Assembly: GCA_026770025.1 (NCBI GenBank)
Contig: JAMXDE010000008.1
Coordinates: forward strand, 992,001 to 1,056,000
DNA length: 64,000 nt
Reading direction: 5' to 3'
Origin: Craspedostauros australis
Lineage: Eukaryota > Bacillariophyta > Bacillariophyceae > Mastogloiales > Achnanthaceae
Part shown: one piece after another, positions 1 to 10,500 of the stretch
Layout: every line of letters begins with the position of its first letter
Position numbering within the stretch: position 1 is the stretch's first letter
Position numbers and translations under genes: made by a program
Notes under the pieces: generated by a model
What the model was told of the DNA's origin: nothing
Seen by the model: the letters and a program-made list of their open reading frames with translations, nothing else
Database searches by the model: none

Positions 1-412
1 ACAGATCAATCTTGACCAGCGCTCTCTTGTCCCAACAGGCATATGCAGAAACACAATAGCATACATATAATCTGTAAAATCACCATATATGCCCAGAGTG
101 TTACATTTCAACACGAGTAGCCAGTCAACAGTACCAAAACAATCGACTCCACGATGCTCAACTCTGCAGCTGTAAGAGCATGTACTGACGCACCTACTGT
201 CTCTTCCTCTGGCACTCCAAGCGTATGCATCTCTCCAGAGCGTGCCCTCGTCAGGAGTGGGACGTGGCGCCTCTACCACTCTCCACAAGGATCTCCTGAC
301 AATGGAACACTACGAGATCATACAATACGAAGCAATGGTGATGGAAATGGACCACAACATCCTAGCTGGCATTGTTGGGACAGGACCAGGGCAAAGCCCA
401 TTGATAGAGCAT
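1..412 (+). repeat. 412-bp repeat, inverted copy at 19164-19576
   Basis: Positions 1-412 match the reverse complement of 19164-19576 with only scattered substitutions and about one 1-bp indel. Similarity stops after the shared string ttgatagagcat. The outer limit of this copy is not visible because it starts at the window edge. Both copies keep an open frame of 86 codons starting MLNSAAVR, but it resembles no protein I know. It may be part of a dispersed mobile element or a segmental inverted duplication; no target duplication could be assigned. Confidence 0.85.
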
Positions 413-480
413 AGTTGAAGTTCATCTAAAGAACGGACTACTTTTTACTCAGTGTGTTCCTTGTCGCACCATGAAATTAT

Positions 481-505
481 TTTGGCGCGAAATTTTGGCG
501 CGAAA
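481..505 (+). promoter_or_regulatory. Tandem pair of E2F-consensus sites
   Basis: TTTGGCGCGAAA occurs at 481-492 and again at 494-505, so a 13-bp unit is directly repeated. The string matches the E2F/DP consensus (TTTSSCGC with an AAA flank) known from animals and plants. Use by the retroelement is inferred from position about 1.1 kb upstream of gag; no experiment supports it here. Confidence 0.5.
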
Positions 506-1263
506 CCTCCCACCAACAAATACAGAACAATCACTCCTTTCCCTCCTTCTCCCACACTCAACCATGAATCACCACTGACTCAAATACTATCCGAATCAAT
601 GGGATCAAGACACCCTGGGAACTATGTGCTCTCCTGAACTATTGTAATGCAGCCAACCTGAATTCCGTTGTCAGCTAACCAAGCTGATAACCCTGCATGA
701 CAACAGTGAAGAGATCTTCCCTGCTTCAACACATGCAGGGAATCCAACATCAATTCCCTCAACCCGACAACCTGTGTTCTCGATCTCAACATCAATCAAG
801 GTGTCAAGGCTTAGTACTCGAATGTAGAACGACTACGATGAGATACTGGAGAAAGAGAGAAAGAGAGGACCCGTCCGCCCTCAGCACTGAACCTCTGAAG
901 GTCAGTGCAGAGCCGCACTATTCAAACTGACTATCGTTTCTTCATCCTGCATCTCAAACTGATCAACTCACAATGCAGACTATTCAAATAACAAATAGCA
1001 CAACTCAAGATCAGCACAATAACACTAATCTACTCCATTGTCACATACTACTAATCTCCAGACGGTCGCCACACGTTGACTTCACCATCAGATTCTTTGA
1101 ATCTGGCAGTCAGCTAGGCCATCCTTTCCGGATCGTGTCACAACAGCACACGAAAATCCAACTGGTAGCTGCGAGTGGTTACACTAACATTCACCAACTC
1201 TTCTGAGCATCTTCCTCTGCCAACCGCTCGCAAGGTCTCTTTGAGACCAAGCCCCAAGGCTAC

Positions 1264-1423
1264 GCTCGCAAACCGAGCAAACTGCAAGGACCCTCAGGTC
1301 CAGAGTGGACACCAAGATCCACAAGCTCGTAAACCGAGCAACACCAAGCGGACCCTCAGGTCTAAGGTGGACACTAAGCTCCACAGCTCGAAAACCGAGC
1401 ATCTCGAGAGGACTATAAAGTCC
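1264..1423 (+). repeat. Three tandem units of short hairpins in the gag leader
   Basis: Three units of about 60 bp follow each other. Each starts with a GCTCG/CGAGC stem with a 5-nt loop (1264-1278, 1325-1339, 1386-1400). Each then has a GGACC/GGTCC-type stem with a 4-nt loop (1288-1301, 1350-1363, 1410-1423). Units 1 and 2 add a GTGGA/TCCAC stem (1305-1322, 1367-1384). In unit 3 the second stem changes to GGACT/AGTCC, a compensatory pair. A related hairpin, GGTCTC-ttt-GAGACC, lies just upstream near 1234-1248. The pattern suggests selected RNA structure in the element transcript. Confidence 0.6.
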
Positions 1424-1642
1424 AAACTGACGATACCCGACAATAACATCGGATCCCAGTAGCCTCTGCTCAAGCAAGCTCAACCGCGCCTGTATACCAA
1501 GCGCCTGCCTTCTCTAAAGCCAGCATCGTACTTCAGTGCACAACTTCAAAACGAAGTGAAGTCGAAGCTAGAGCAGTAGAACGCAGAACAGATCGATCCC
1601 TTCGAAGTCAGAAGACCCCTCAAGAACCCGAAACCGCCCATC

Positions 1643-4398
1643 ATGGCGGAAGAGGAACCCAACCCAACGTTGGAAGAGCTGCAAGCGCAGCTCGAGACCA
1701 TTCGGACTGAAAACCTTCGTCTCCAAGAGGCAACGTTGACAGCCGAAGCCAACGCTGAAGCAGCGAACATGGCAGCAGCCGTCTCCCAAGCCGCAGCTGA
1801 CGCCATCACGGACCCCAAGGCAAAAGCAGGCAAGCACCCGGACGACGACAGCGATGACGACGACGAAGATCTCACCACCAAGCCAATCGTCCCCATCATG
1901 GGTGGAATGAACCAGCAAGGCCGCAACTGGGTACCCTGGACAGCAGGCGAACCAAACGTGGAATGGACTGGCCTCAAAGAAGGGTCCCAAACAAGGTGGA
2001 CCCACGCCCAACAGCAGAGAATCCTCCACAACGGAGCCGACTCTGCGAACCAATCCCAGCGCGAAACTGGATTAACCGACAAGTTCAAGAAAGGTGGCAA
2101 CATTCAGCAATTCATTCGGCTGGTACACAACCACATGAGCATGTTGGAAATCCGGGGTGGTGTGATAGTAGAAAGCCAATCGTTTGTTAGAATCTACTTC
2201 TCTGAACTGTGAGCTCTTCATTGCTCTCAATTGCAAAGTCCAATCTCCTCCTGAGATTGCCATGGGTCCCTCTGTTGGTCTAGCAGGCATCCATCTTGCA
2301 TTCATCGCAAATTCACCATGGACATGCATGCACCACCGAGTACCCCATGTTCGTGCACATTAGCACGTTGTCTTCCTCTGATAGTTTCGATGCCGTAGAC
2401 ATCAACGAGTCGTAGGCATGACACAGATCGGCTCATTCGATCGGATCACGATATCTCATACGATGCGGGAACGCCTTGGTTGGGAGCTCGTTCAGCTCCT
2501 TGATCATCAGACATCTCCGATCATCTCCGATCATCTCCGATCGATTCTGGTCGACTCCGATCGTTTCTGATTGTTTCTTCGCCGATCACTTCACCGGCTT
2601 CCTGGAAGTTCCTCATGCCAGGTTCGTTCACAGGCCATCTCACACTTCGTGATGTTGGCCTTCCTCCAGTACTCTTTTCTCATTGGTTGCGACATGGGGG
2701 CCGTAGTCGCTCGTATCGTGATGTTGGTCACGATTCCAACATCCCTGCCCCCTGCGACATACACGTGTGATTCGCATTCCTGCATTGGAGTCATGAACGT
2801 CAGGGCATGGTTCGCATTCGGCACGTGTCGTTCTCCACCGCGAGTTACGTGCAGCTCACATTTTTCTGTGTCACAATGATCAAACGTGGGAGTTGCGGTA
2901 ATGTAGAATATCCCGACGTTCGGCTCCTTACTCTTGGGAGGTGCGGCAATATGGTGTTTCAGAACACCCGATTCCTGACATGAGCAAGACGGGACTCTTA
3001 ACCATGGCGTACATCGCAGATGACGCCACAACCCCAACAATGGTATGTGTCCTCGACTCACCTGCCTCCTTCACCCTTGAAGACTCAACGAGGTATTTCG
3101 AAGAGTACCACAAGAAGTGGGACAACTACAACGTCCAAAACAACTGGGCAGCCGCCGCGTTCTTCCGCGACAGCCTTGACCCAGCTCTCGAAGATCAGCT
3201 CATGAACCGAATCGAAGAGAAGTACCACAACCACTTCCTAACCCTCTTCATCGAGTTCATGAACAGCATCACCGCCAACTCGTTGGACAAGCAAGACAAG
3301 ATCGCCAAGGATATCCGTCAAGTCGACTGCTCTCAATTCGCTGGTGAGAACGTCGGCGACATGGCTGTCAAGCTTCGCGCCCTCTGCAAGATCCTCGATG
3401 ACGCTGGTCGCTTCGACCTCCATCTGCTCCGCAACATCCGCGACGCCTTTCTTCAGGCAGGCGGCAAGTTCCTCTTTGGTGAGCAATACCGACGTCCCCT
3501 TTATGTGATGAAGGATGACCTTGAAGAAATCCTCAAGCGTCTTCCCGTATTCACGTACCAAGAAGCTCTTCCAAAGCTCGCAGCCAAGGACCTTACCTGG
3601 ATGGCAATCTGCAACAAAGCGCAGTCTTCGTATGACAACGAAGTACGTGGAGATCGTTGGCACGCCATTAGACGTGTCAAGGACCGCAACGTCCCTAGAC
3701 AATCGTACTTCAACAACGTAGCCAAGCATCCAAAAGCCAACATCCTTGAGCAACACAAGGGTTTCGGAAGAAACAACGCGAAGAAGAAGAATCAACCAAG
3801 GAAGTCCGCCAACAACAACAATCGAAAACCGAACCAAGGATGAGCATCCACGCCACCCAAAGCGGGTGAACCACAGCGCAAGCTTGTCTACAACAAGACG
3901 TTCATGTGGTGCGCGAAGTGTCGTCGTTGGCGCCTTTCGCATAACACCGAGAGTCATCAGGACAACTTCAAGCCGAAAGGCAAAGGCAACAACAACGTCA
4001 AACCTGATCACCTCGTCGTCGACATGGCCGCTTGGACCTGCTTCACAGCTGCCACCAGCCAAGACGAAAAGGAATGGTGGTCGTTTGTGTGGAACCTCTT
4101 CACCTCCTTCAACTACCTCAGCTGTGTGGTCGGATCAATCCTTTCTTTCGTAATCTTCCAAGTCTACACTCTTGGAGTTGAGCACAGGTGGTACGTCACA
4201 GCTACTAATGCCTGGATGATATTCGCCATCACGCTGCTCCTCCTTCACTCAAACGTTGCACGAAGACGCAGCCCCATCAGAGCTGTCGACACCATCCAAA
4301 CAATGACTCGAACCAAGTCCAAGAGCAACATCCACTGTCCCGTCTACTTCAATGAACCTGTGAGGCGCACCCTCTACGATGTGATGACAGAACAGTAA
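1643..4398 (+). pseudogene. Gag of an LTR-retrotransposon-like element, interrupted and without pol
   Basis: The gag frame starts at ATG 1643 with an acidic, coiled-coil-prone N-terminus and is broken at 2141 by a mobile element. It resumes at 2987. Removing 2142-2986 (element plus one target duplication) rejoins the frame exactly. The middle part (about 3000-3700) is an alpha-helical Gag-like region with 'TRYFEEYHKKWD' and 'FRDSLDPALE'. A Lys/Asn-rich stretch follows, then an in-frame TGA at 3841-3843. The same frame continues to a zinc-finger-like CAKCRRW...H segment at 3904 of the kind seen at the end of some Copia Gags. Two hydrophobic segments follow (about 4114-4183 and 4207-4260) and the frame ends in TAA at 4396-4398. 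No protease, integrase or reverse transcriptase follows. It is probably a decayed non-autonomous gag-only element. Confidence 0.65.
2142..2980 (+). mobile_element. 839-bp TG...CA element inserted in gag (solo LTR or MITE)
   Basis: The element begins TGTTGGAAATCC and ends ATTCCTGACA. It is flanked by a 6-bp target duplication TGAGCA (2136-2141 and 2981-2986). An inverted second copy lies at 5564-6439 plus 13720-13723. Its two ends form an imperfect inverted repeat, roughly TGTnnGnAATCnGG. TG...CA ends fit a solo LTR, while the 6-bp duplication and terminal inverted repeats would also fit a non-autonomous DNA transposon. An open frame at 2571-2879, repeated in the other copy, has no recognisable product. 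Confidence 0.75.
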
Positions 4399-5557
4399 GA
4401 CAACTGATCCTGTACCAATGCGAGCTCTCAATACTAGTCCGCCACAGAATGCGCAATCAAAACGTCGCCCTGCTCGGACCAAAACTCGCAAGCACAACCA
4501 AAAACGTCACCATTGGAACAAGCCCAAAACACCGTTGGAGTACTCCAAATATGGCGCGAAACAAAACAATTCGCAAAATCCAATCACGCGTACACGAAGC
4601 CGCACATCAACCCTCTCACGAAATCTCTGGAACATCTACCCCACGCTCGGCATTGACTTGGCGTGCGGCAAAAGTCAAACTCAACCCAGTGATACTGATG
4701 CTCCTTGTTGGCAAGTTCCGCTCACGGTAACCTACGATTGTGGAAGATGGTGTTGGTTGATAGTCATTCGTTTGCTATTTCATTAGTTGGCTACTCTGAT
4801 CCTCTTGGTGTACACCAGTTCTCTTGCCCGATGCTCTCGGCGCTTCAATCTGTTTCGTAGATTCAGTCTCCGACTATGAGTCGGTGCGCAAGATGCTCTC
4901 TCGCTTCTCTCTGTATTCTCTCTCTCTCAATATCGTGTGCTCATGCTACATGATACTCTGTGTTCGATGCGTGCTCCGCATTCGACACTCCGTTCATTCA
5001 CTACTGGTTCCTACTCCATGAGTACTTACCATTTGAAGTTCATCTCCCGTATCCATGATCCTGATGCCCTTCGGTCATTGTATCTTCGCCTCCTGCTCTG
5101 ACTTGGAGACAGATGTCAACATGGTGACACGATGACATCCTGTCGACGTCAGTAGGCATCCTTCTGCTCTCCAGATGTCACGTTCCATTGGTGATGCAGC
5201 AGTCTGTCAGATGATATTGTCATCTGAGGTTTAGTTGGGAAGTACCTCGAGATTCTCTTGGTACCATTGATGGATGGACGGACGATCTTTCAATTCTCTC
5301 AGAAATCGTCGATTGCAAATTTCCTCCAGAAATCTTGCTCCTTTTCGTGTGTACAATTTCCACTGTAATTCTGACGAATCACATCATACTATTGACACGA
5401 ATGTAGTTATACCGTCCAAGTGCGTATGAGAGAATAACGGGTGAACGATGCACATATACTCGTACATATCGACATATAATCACATGTAAATCTCGACATA
5501 AGCCTTGGTAGAGCTGCCTTGCAGCGCCACATGTACCCACCCTGTGAAAGCTCGCTC
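4399..5557 (+). other. Non-coding tail of the gag-only element
   Basis: No pol-like coding was found in any frame. A purine-rich stretch (gtggaagatgg) ends near 4750 and is followed by TGTTGGTTGATAG, which could be a polypurine tract and the start of a 3' LTR. No matching 5' LTR is visible, so this stays a guess. A near-E2F string TATGGCGCGAAA lies at 4550-4561. Confidence 0.35.
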
Positions 5558-6439
5558 AGCATCTGTCAGGAATCGGATGTTGTGAAACACCGAATTGCCG
5601 CACCTCCCAAAAGTGCGGAGTTGAGCATTGTGAAATGCTACATTACCGCAACACCCACCTGTGGATCTCTGTGACAGAAAATGTGAGCTACACGCGTCTT
5701 GTGGTGGAGAACACCACGTACCGAATGCGAACCGGACTATGGTGTCCGTGACCTCAATGCAGGAATACCAATCACACGTGTATGTCGCAGGGGGCAGGGA
5801 TGTTGGAATCGTAACCAACATCACGACACGAGCGACTACGGCCCCCATGTCGCAACCAATGAGAAAAGAGTACTGGAGGAAGGCCAATGTCACAAAGTGT
5901 GAGATGGCCTGTGAACGAACCTGAGATGAGGAACATCCAGGAAGCCGGTGAAGTGATCGGCGAAGAAACAATCAGAAACGACAGGAGAAGCATCGGAGAA
6001 GATCGGAGATGATCGGAGATGTTTGATGGTCGAGGAGCTGAATGAGCTCCCAACCAAGGTGCTCCTGTGACGAATGGGAGATCGTGATCTGATCGAATGA
6101 ACCGATCTGTGTGATGCCTACGACTCGGCGATGTCTATGCAAACGAAACTATTGGTAGAGGGCAGGAGATGGAATATCTGAGATGCATGATGAGATGCAT
6201 GATGAGATGAACCAATACTGCAAGATGAGATGTACCTGGAGTACATGCTGCATGACATGATGAAACAGGAGGACAGCACTGCATGAGCAAGGGCAAGACT
6301 GTGTGCTACTGTGGATTATGTATGCTTTGGCAAATGGAATTGATAGTGATGAAGATGTTGTACTCACAGTTCCAACAATGCAATAACTTGAATAGGAAAC
6401 CAGAGACTACTACTAGAGACTGGGGCACCCCGGATTTCC

Positions 6440-7177
6440 TATCAGCACACTGCTATACACACCTAAACTAGAACGTGGATGTACCACCAATCCTTCCTTC
6501 CTCCTATGACGTCATTGTGTCCATGTGTGCATCAGTGCACTTCTGTGAACATTGTACCGCAGTTGTATTTTACCGCAACTCCCGAAACCGAAACTAACAC
6601 CACATCAACATGGACCAAGCCCAAGAAACAAACATGAGATACTTGAATCAAGATGATGATACCATATCCAGTATGGTTATCTCTATATACAAGGCATGGG
6701 AGTTACACCAGTGAATCCCATACTCCCTTACAATTGGCATGATTGACGAGAAGAGGGCCTGTCACAATTCACTGTCATGCCGATGGTATCCCAGTGAAAA
6801 AGAAGAACCCAGAAGGACAGACTTCGCCACCAAAACCCATGAACACGCTTCGATACATTTTCGCCACATGTTCATCGGAACAAATCCACCTCGTGCTTTC
6901 CTACTCACATCAACAATCCATCATTCTCCATTTCCATCACATTCATCACGAGCAAACCGCGTACATCACGCTCAAATCAATCACAAGTTACAAATCATCC
7001 ATCATCATCTCACAATACTCACCCACTCCATACTCAGAGACAACAATCATATACAACACTAACATTATAACACAACACAAACACAACAACAACCCACCTC
7101 ACCCTTCTACTTTGATTTGATCACCCAAAACGAAGCTGTGTGGTAACTATCCCAACTAACTGAATTGAAATCTAACA
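6440..7177 (+). repeat. 5' LTR of Copia-1
   Basis: This 738-bp sequence runs from TATCAGCACACTG to AAATCTAACA and repeats at an offset of 6537 bp. It contains a perfect palindromic CRE/bZIP site TGACGTCA at 6507-6514 and a TATATA string at 6684-6689, likely parts of the element promoter. Short open frames in it (6739-7062 and 6743-7120) recur identically in the other LTR and are not thought to be genes. Confidence 0.95.
6507..6514 (+). promoter_or_regulatory. Palindromic CRE/bZIP site in Copia-1 LTR
   Basis: TGACGTCA, the consensus for CREB/ATF-type bZIP factors, lies 68 bp inside the 5' LTR and again in the 3' LTR at 13044-13051. It precedes the TATATA string at 6684 by about 170 bp. Function is inferred from sequence only. 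Confidence 0.5.
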
Positions 7178-7506
7178 GATTAACAGTCGCAATCACTCTG
7201 CAACCTGCGTTGACTGCGTGAACAGAAATCAATCGAGACCTTGTGCTGCTTCATTGCATCACAGAATCATCAGACAGCCCTGCGTGACGACGTGGAGTTG
7301 AAATCACATTGTGTCACAGCCATCGCTGCGCAATAATCGAGGCCATCAGGCCAAGTGCACTCACATCATCACTCCAGACAAAACGTCAGTGATCCCATCC
7401 ATCTATTCCATACACCGAAACGCATCACTCAAGACATCCAAGTCAGTGATCCAATCAAGACAATCCATCCGAACCAGAACAAACAGAACCATCCAACGAT
7501 TCCATC

Positions 7507-10500
7507 ATGTCAGCTGAAGATCCAGCTACCATTCCAACCCCACTCATGACGCTCGATTATGTGCTCGAAGCCATCGATATCGCGTCAACATCCATGCATC
7601 GTCGTGTCATTGACACATCCGGTGCAGCATCCATCACCGACCTCCTCGTGCTCACAGAAGATGATCTCGGTGCGTTGGTGTATATTGGCAAGGACGACGA
7701 TGATGAACCTATCAGCAAGTCTCTCGGCATTCTTCAGATCCGCAAGATCCTCGCCCTCGAACGTTGGTACAAGGCACATCGCAATCCAACCTACAACACT
7801 TGGTACATCATCACCAAGAAGAACTTCTCAGAGTTCCTTGCGAGCGAAGTGAAGGAGCCAGACCCAATCCCCGCACCAGTCATGTCTGCACCTGTTCCTG
7901 ACAAGACCATCTCAGCAGATGAGGACACCAAGCCTGCTGACGACTTTGCCAAGGGAACCAAGAGGCAGATCTCGGACTATCCCACATTCAAGGAGGACAA
8001 GTACTTCTCTTCATTCAACCGACAACTGAAGGCATTGGCCGCCACCCATGGTGTGCTTGAGGTATTGGACTTTGCATATAAGCCCACTACTCCCGCAGAG
8101 ACCGGCAAGTTCACCAAGCAGAACACATTCATGTGGACTGTATTTGTGACATGCCTCAAGACCACCAAGAGCCGCCGTTGCATTGAACCCTTCGAAGAGA
8201 CCATGGATGCGCAAGCTGCATATGCCATGTTACTCGAAGAGTATACCACAGGAGCAACTGCAATCACCGCCTCTAAGGACCTCAGGGAAGAGATCCTAGC
8301 GTTCAAGCTTGACCGAGAATGGCGCAAGAGCCGAGAGCAGTTTCTCGATGTCTGGGAACACAAGGTCAATGAACTTGACAAGATCCAGACAGACCGTGTC
8401 CCTGATGACCGGAAGAAGGAATGGCTCGAGTCAGCCATCGAACCAGATGAAGGATTATATCTGGCCCTTTTCCAATCGGGATTCCTCGAGACATCTATCC
8501 TCACGATGTCCAAGGGCAGAGCACCCATCGATCCACATATCAAGTTCGACAACTTGTTGGAACTCATCCGGAGCTATGCTAAACGCCTTGATCATGCAAG
8601 CCCTCGCCGCAAGCCACGACGTAAGGTCAACAACTCTCACAAGACCTACACCTCCGGCAATGACAAAGGATGGAACAGGGACAAGGATTACTCAAAGGAG
8701 AGCCGCACCCACATTCCCAATGATGAGTGGACGAAGATGTCCTTTGCACAGCGCAAGGCATTCCTCATCGGCAAGGGAAGATGGGACGAGAACCGAGAGA
8801 AGGGAAGGAACCATCGTTCCGCCAACAAGGTGGGATCCAAGGGACCCTCCAAGAGCTCGATCCCTCCACCCAGCACTCAATCCACATCCACAGAGAAGGA
8901 AGAGAGCACAACTGAGCAGCCAGGAGCTGCAATCAACCGCATGCTCGCCAATACCAAGGCCTCGACCCAGAAGGACGAACCAATCCTGACCTTCAAGGGG
9001 CAAGCATGGCGTCTCGCGCATCCAACGACCGTCCAGTACAGCTACAACAGCATACTTCAGGAGAAGACTGGATCCCTCGTCGATAGCGGAGCCAATGGAG
9101 GCCTCGCAGGTGATGACGTCGTCGTCCTATACAAGACAGGAACCAATGCCGATATCTCAGGCGTTGGCGACTCTGAGATTCCCGACCTCGAAATTGGTAC
9201 AGTCGCCGGCCTCGTCGACACCAATCAAGGTCCGATCATCGCCAGGTTCCACCAGTATGCTCTGCTGGGGAAAGGCAAGTCCATTCATTCAACCAATCAG
9301 CTCGCAGCGTTCGGCATCGACGTCAACGAACGCCCAAGACACCTCCCAGGTGGTCGTCAGACCATCGTGACTCCAGATGGCTATGTCATACCATTGTCCA
9401 TCCGTCAAGGACTATCATTCATGGACATCTGTCCACCCACTCGAGATCAACTCAACAAATACCCACATGTTGATTTCACAGCCGACGTCGAATGGTATCC
9501 TGAATCATTGGATCAAGAACTCTCCATCGATGAAGCCGTGAAGACCAAGACCAAGGTTCCAGACGATCCAAGTCCGGAAATCGAAGTGTTCACATCTCAG
9601 TCCACCAATCACGACTCGAAAACTCCTGATCACAAGGGAGGTATCATGATCAAGTCCAACTTCGCTGATTATGAAGAGTTGCGACCAAACTTTGGATGGA
9701 TACCTGCCAGACGTGTGAGGGACACCCTAAAGTGTACTTCACAATGGTATCGTTCCGCAGAACGATTCTCGATGCGAAAGCATTTCAAGACAAGATTTCC
9801 TGCGGCGAATGTCGATCGACTCCATGAGACAGTCGCCATGGATACTCTATTCTCCGACACTTCGGCGCACGACGACGGTGTCCCAGGACATGGAGGATGC
9901 ACAATGATGCAGATCTACGTCGCATTGGATTCTCGCTTCACAGCTGGATTCCCCATGGCATCAGAGAAGCAAGTCTCGAACACCCTACTCGATTTCATCC
10001 GTCTGCATGGAGCACCGGATCTACTCATGTCAGATAATGCAAGATCAGAGACAGGATCAAGAGTCAGGGAACTACTACGCCAATACATGATCAAAGATCA
10101 TCAGAGCGAACCTGAACATCAGCACCAGAACGGTGCAGAACGGAGAATCCAAGACATCAAGAGAACAACGAATGGTGTGATGGACAGGACAGGAACACCC
10201 GCGAGATTCTGGCTCATATGCACAGAATATGTCATCTCTCTCTTCAATCACATCTCACAGAAGACAGTGAACAATGTCACCCCAATCCAAGCTGCGTACG
10301 GACATCGACCGGATGTCAGCAAGTTCCTGAACTATCGATGGTGGGAACCCATCTACTACCGAGTAGAGAGTCCAGGATTCCCAAGCCAATCCAAGGAACG
10401 ACGTGGACGTTGGGCAGGACCATGCTTCCATAAAGGTGACGACCTCACCTATTGGATACTGGATGAGGAAACCCAGAGACTGCTCCCACGCTCAGCGATC

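Larger units (their letters stand above)
413..1642 (+). other. Non-coding leader upstream of the gag-only element
   Basis: No convincing gene is seen here. The stretch holds two adjacent E2F-type sites (481-505) and a three-unit array of short hairpins (1264-1423) just upstream of the gag start at 1643. It probably includes the promoter and 5' leader of the gag element, but no LTR matching a downstream copy was found. Short open frames in it (for example 1175-1462) are explained by the hairpin repeats. Confidence 0.5.

Noticed and set aside
6739..7120. Open frames inside the Copia-1 LTRs as genes
   Set aside because: They lie in both LTRs identically, overlap in two frames and carry no motif; they are explained by low stop density in LTR sequence.
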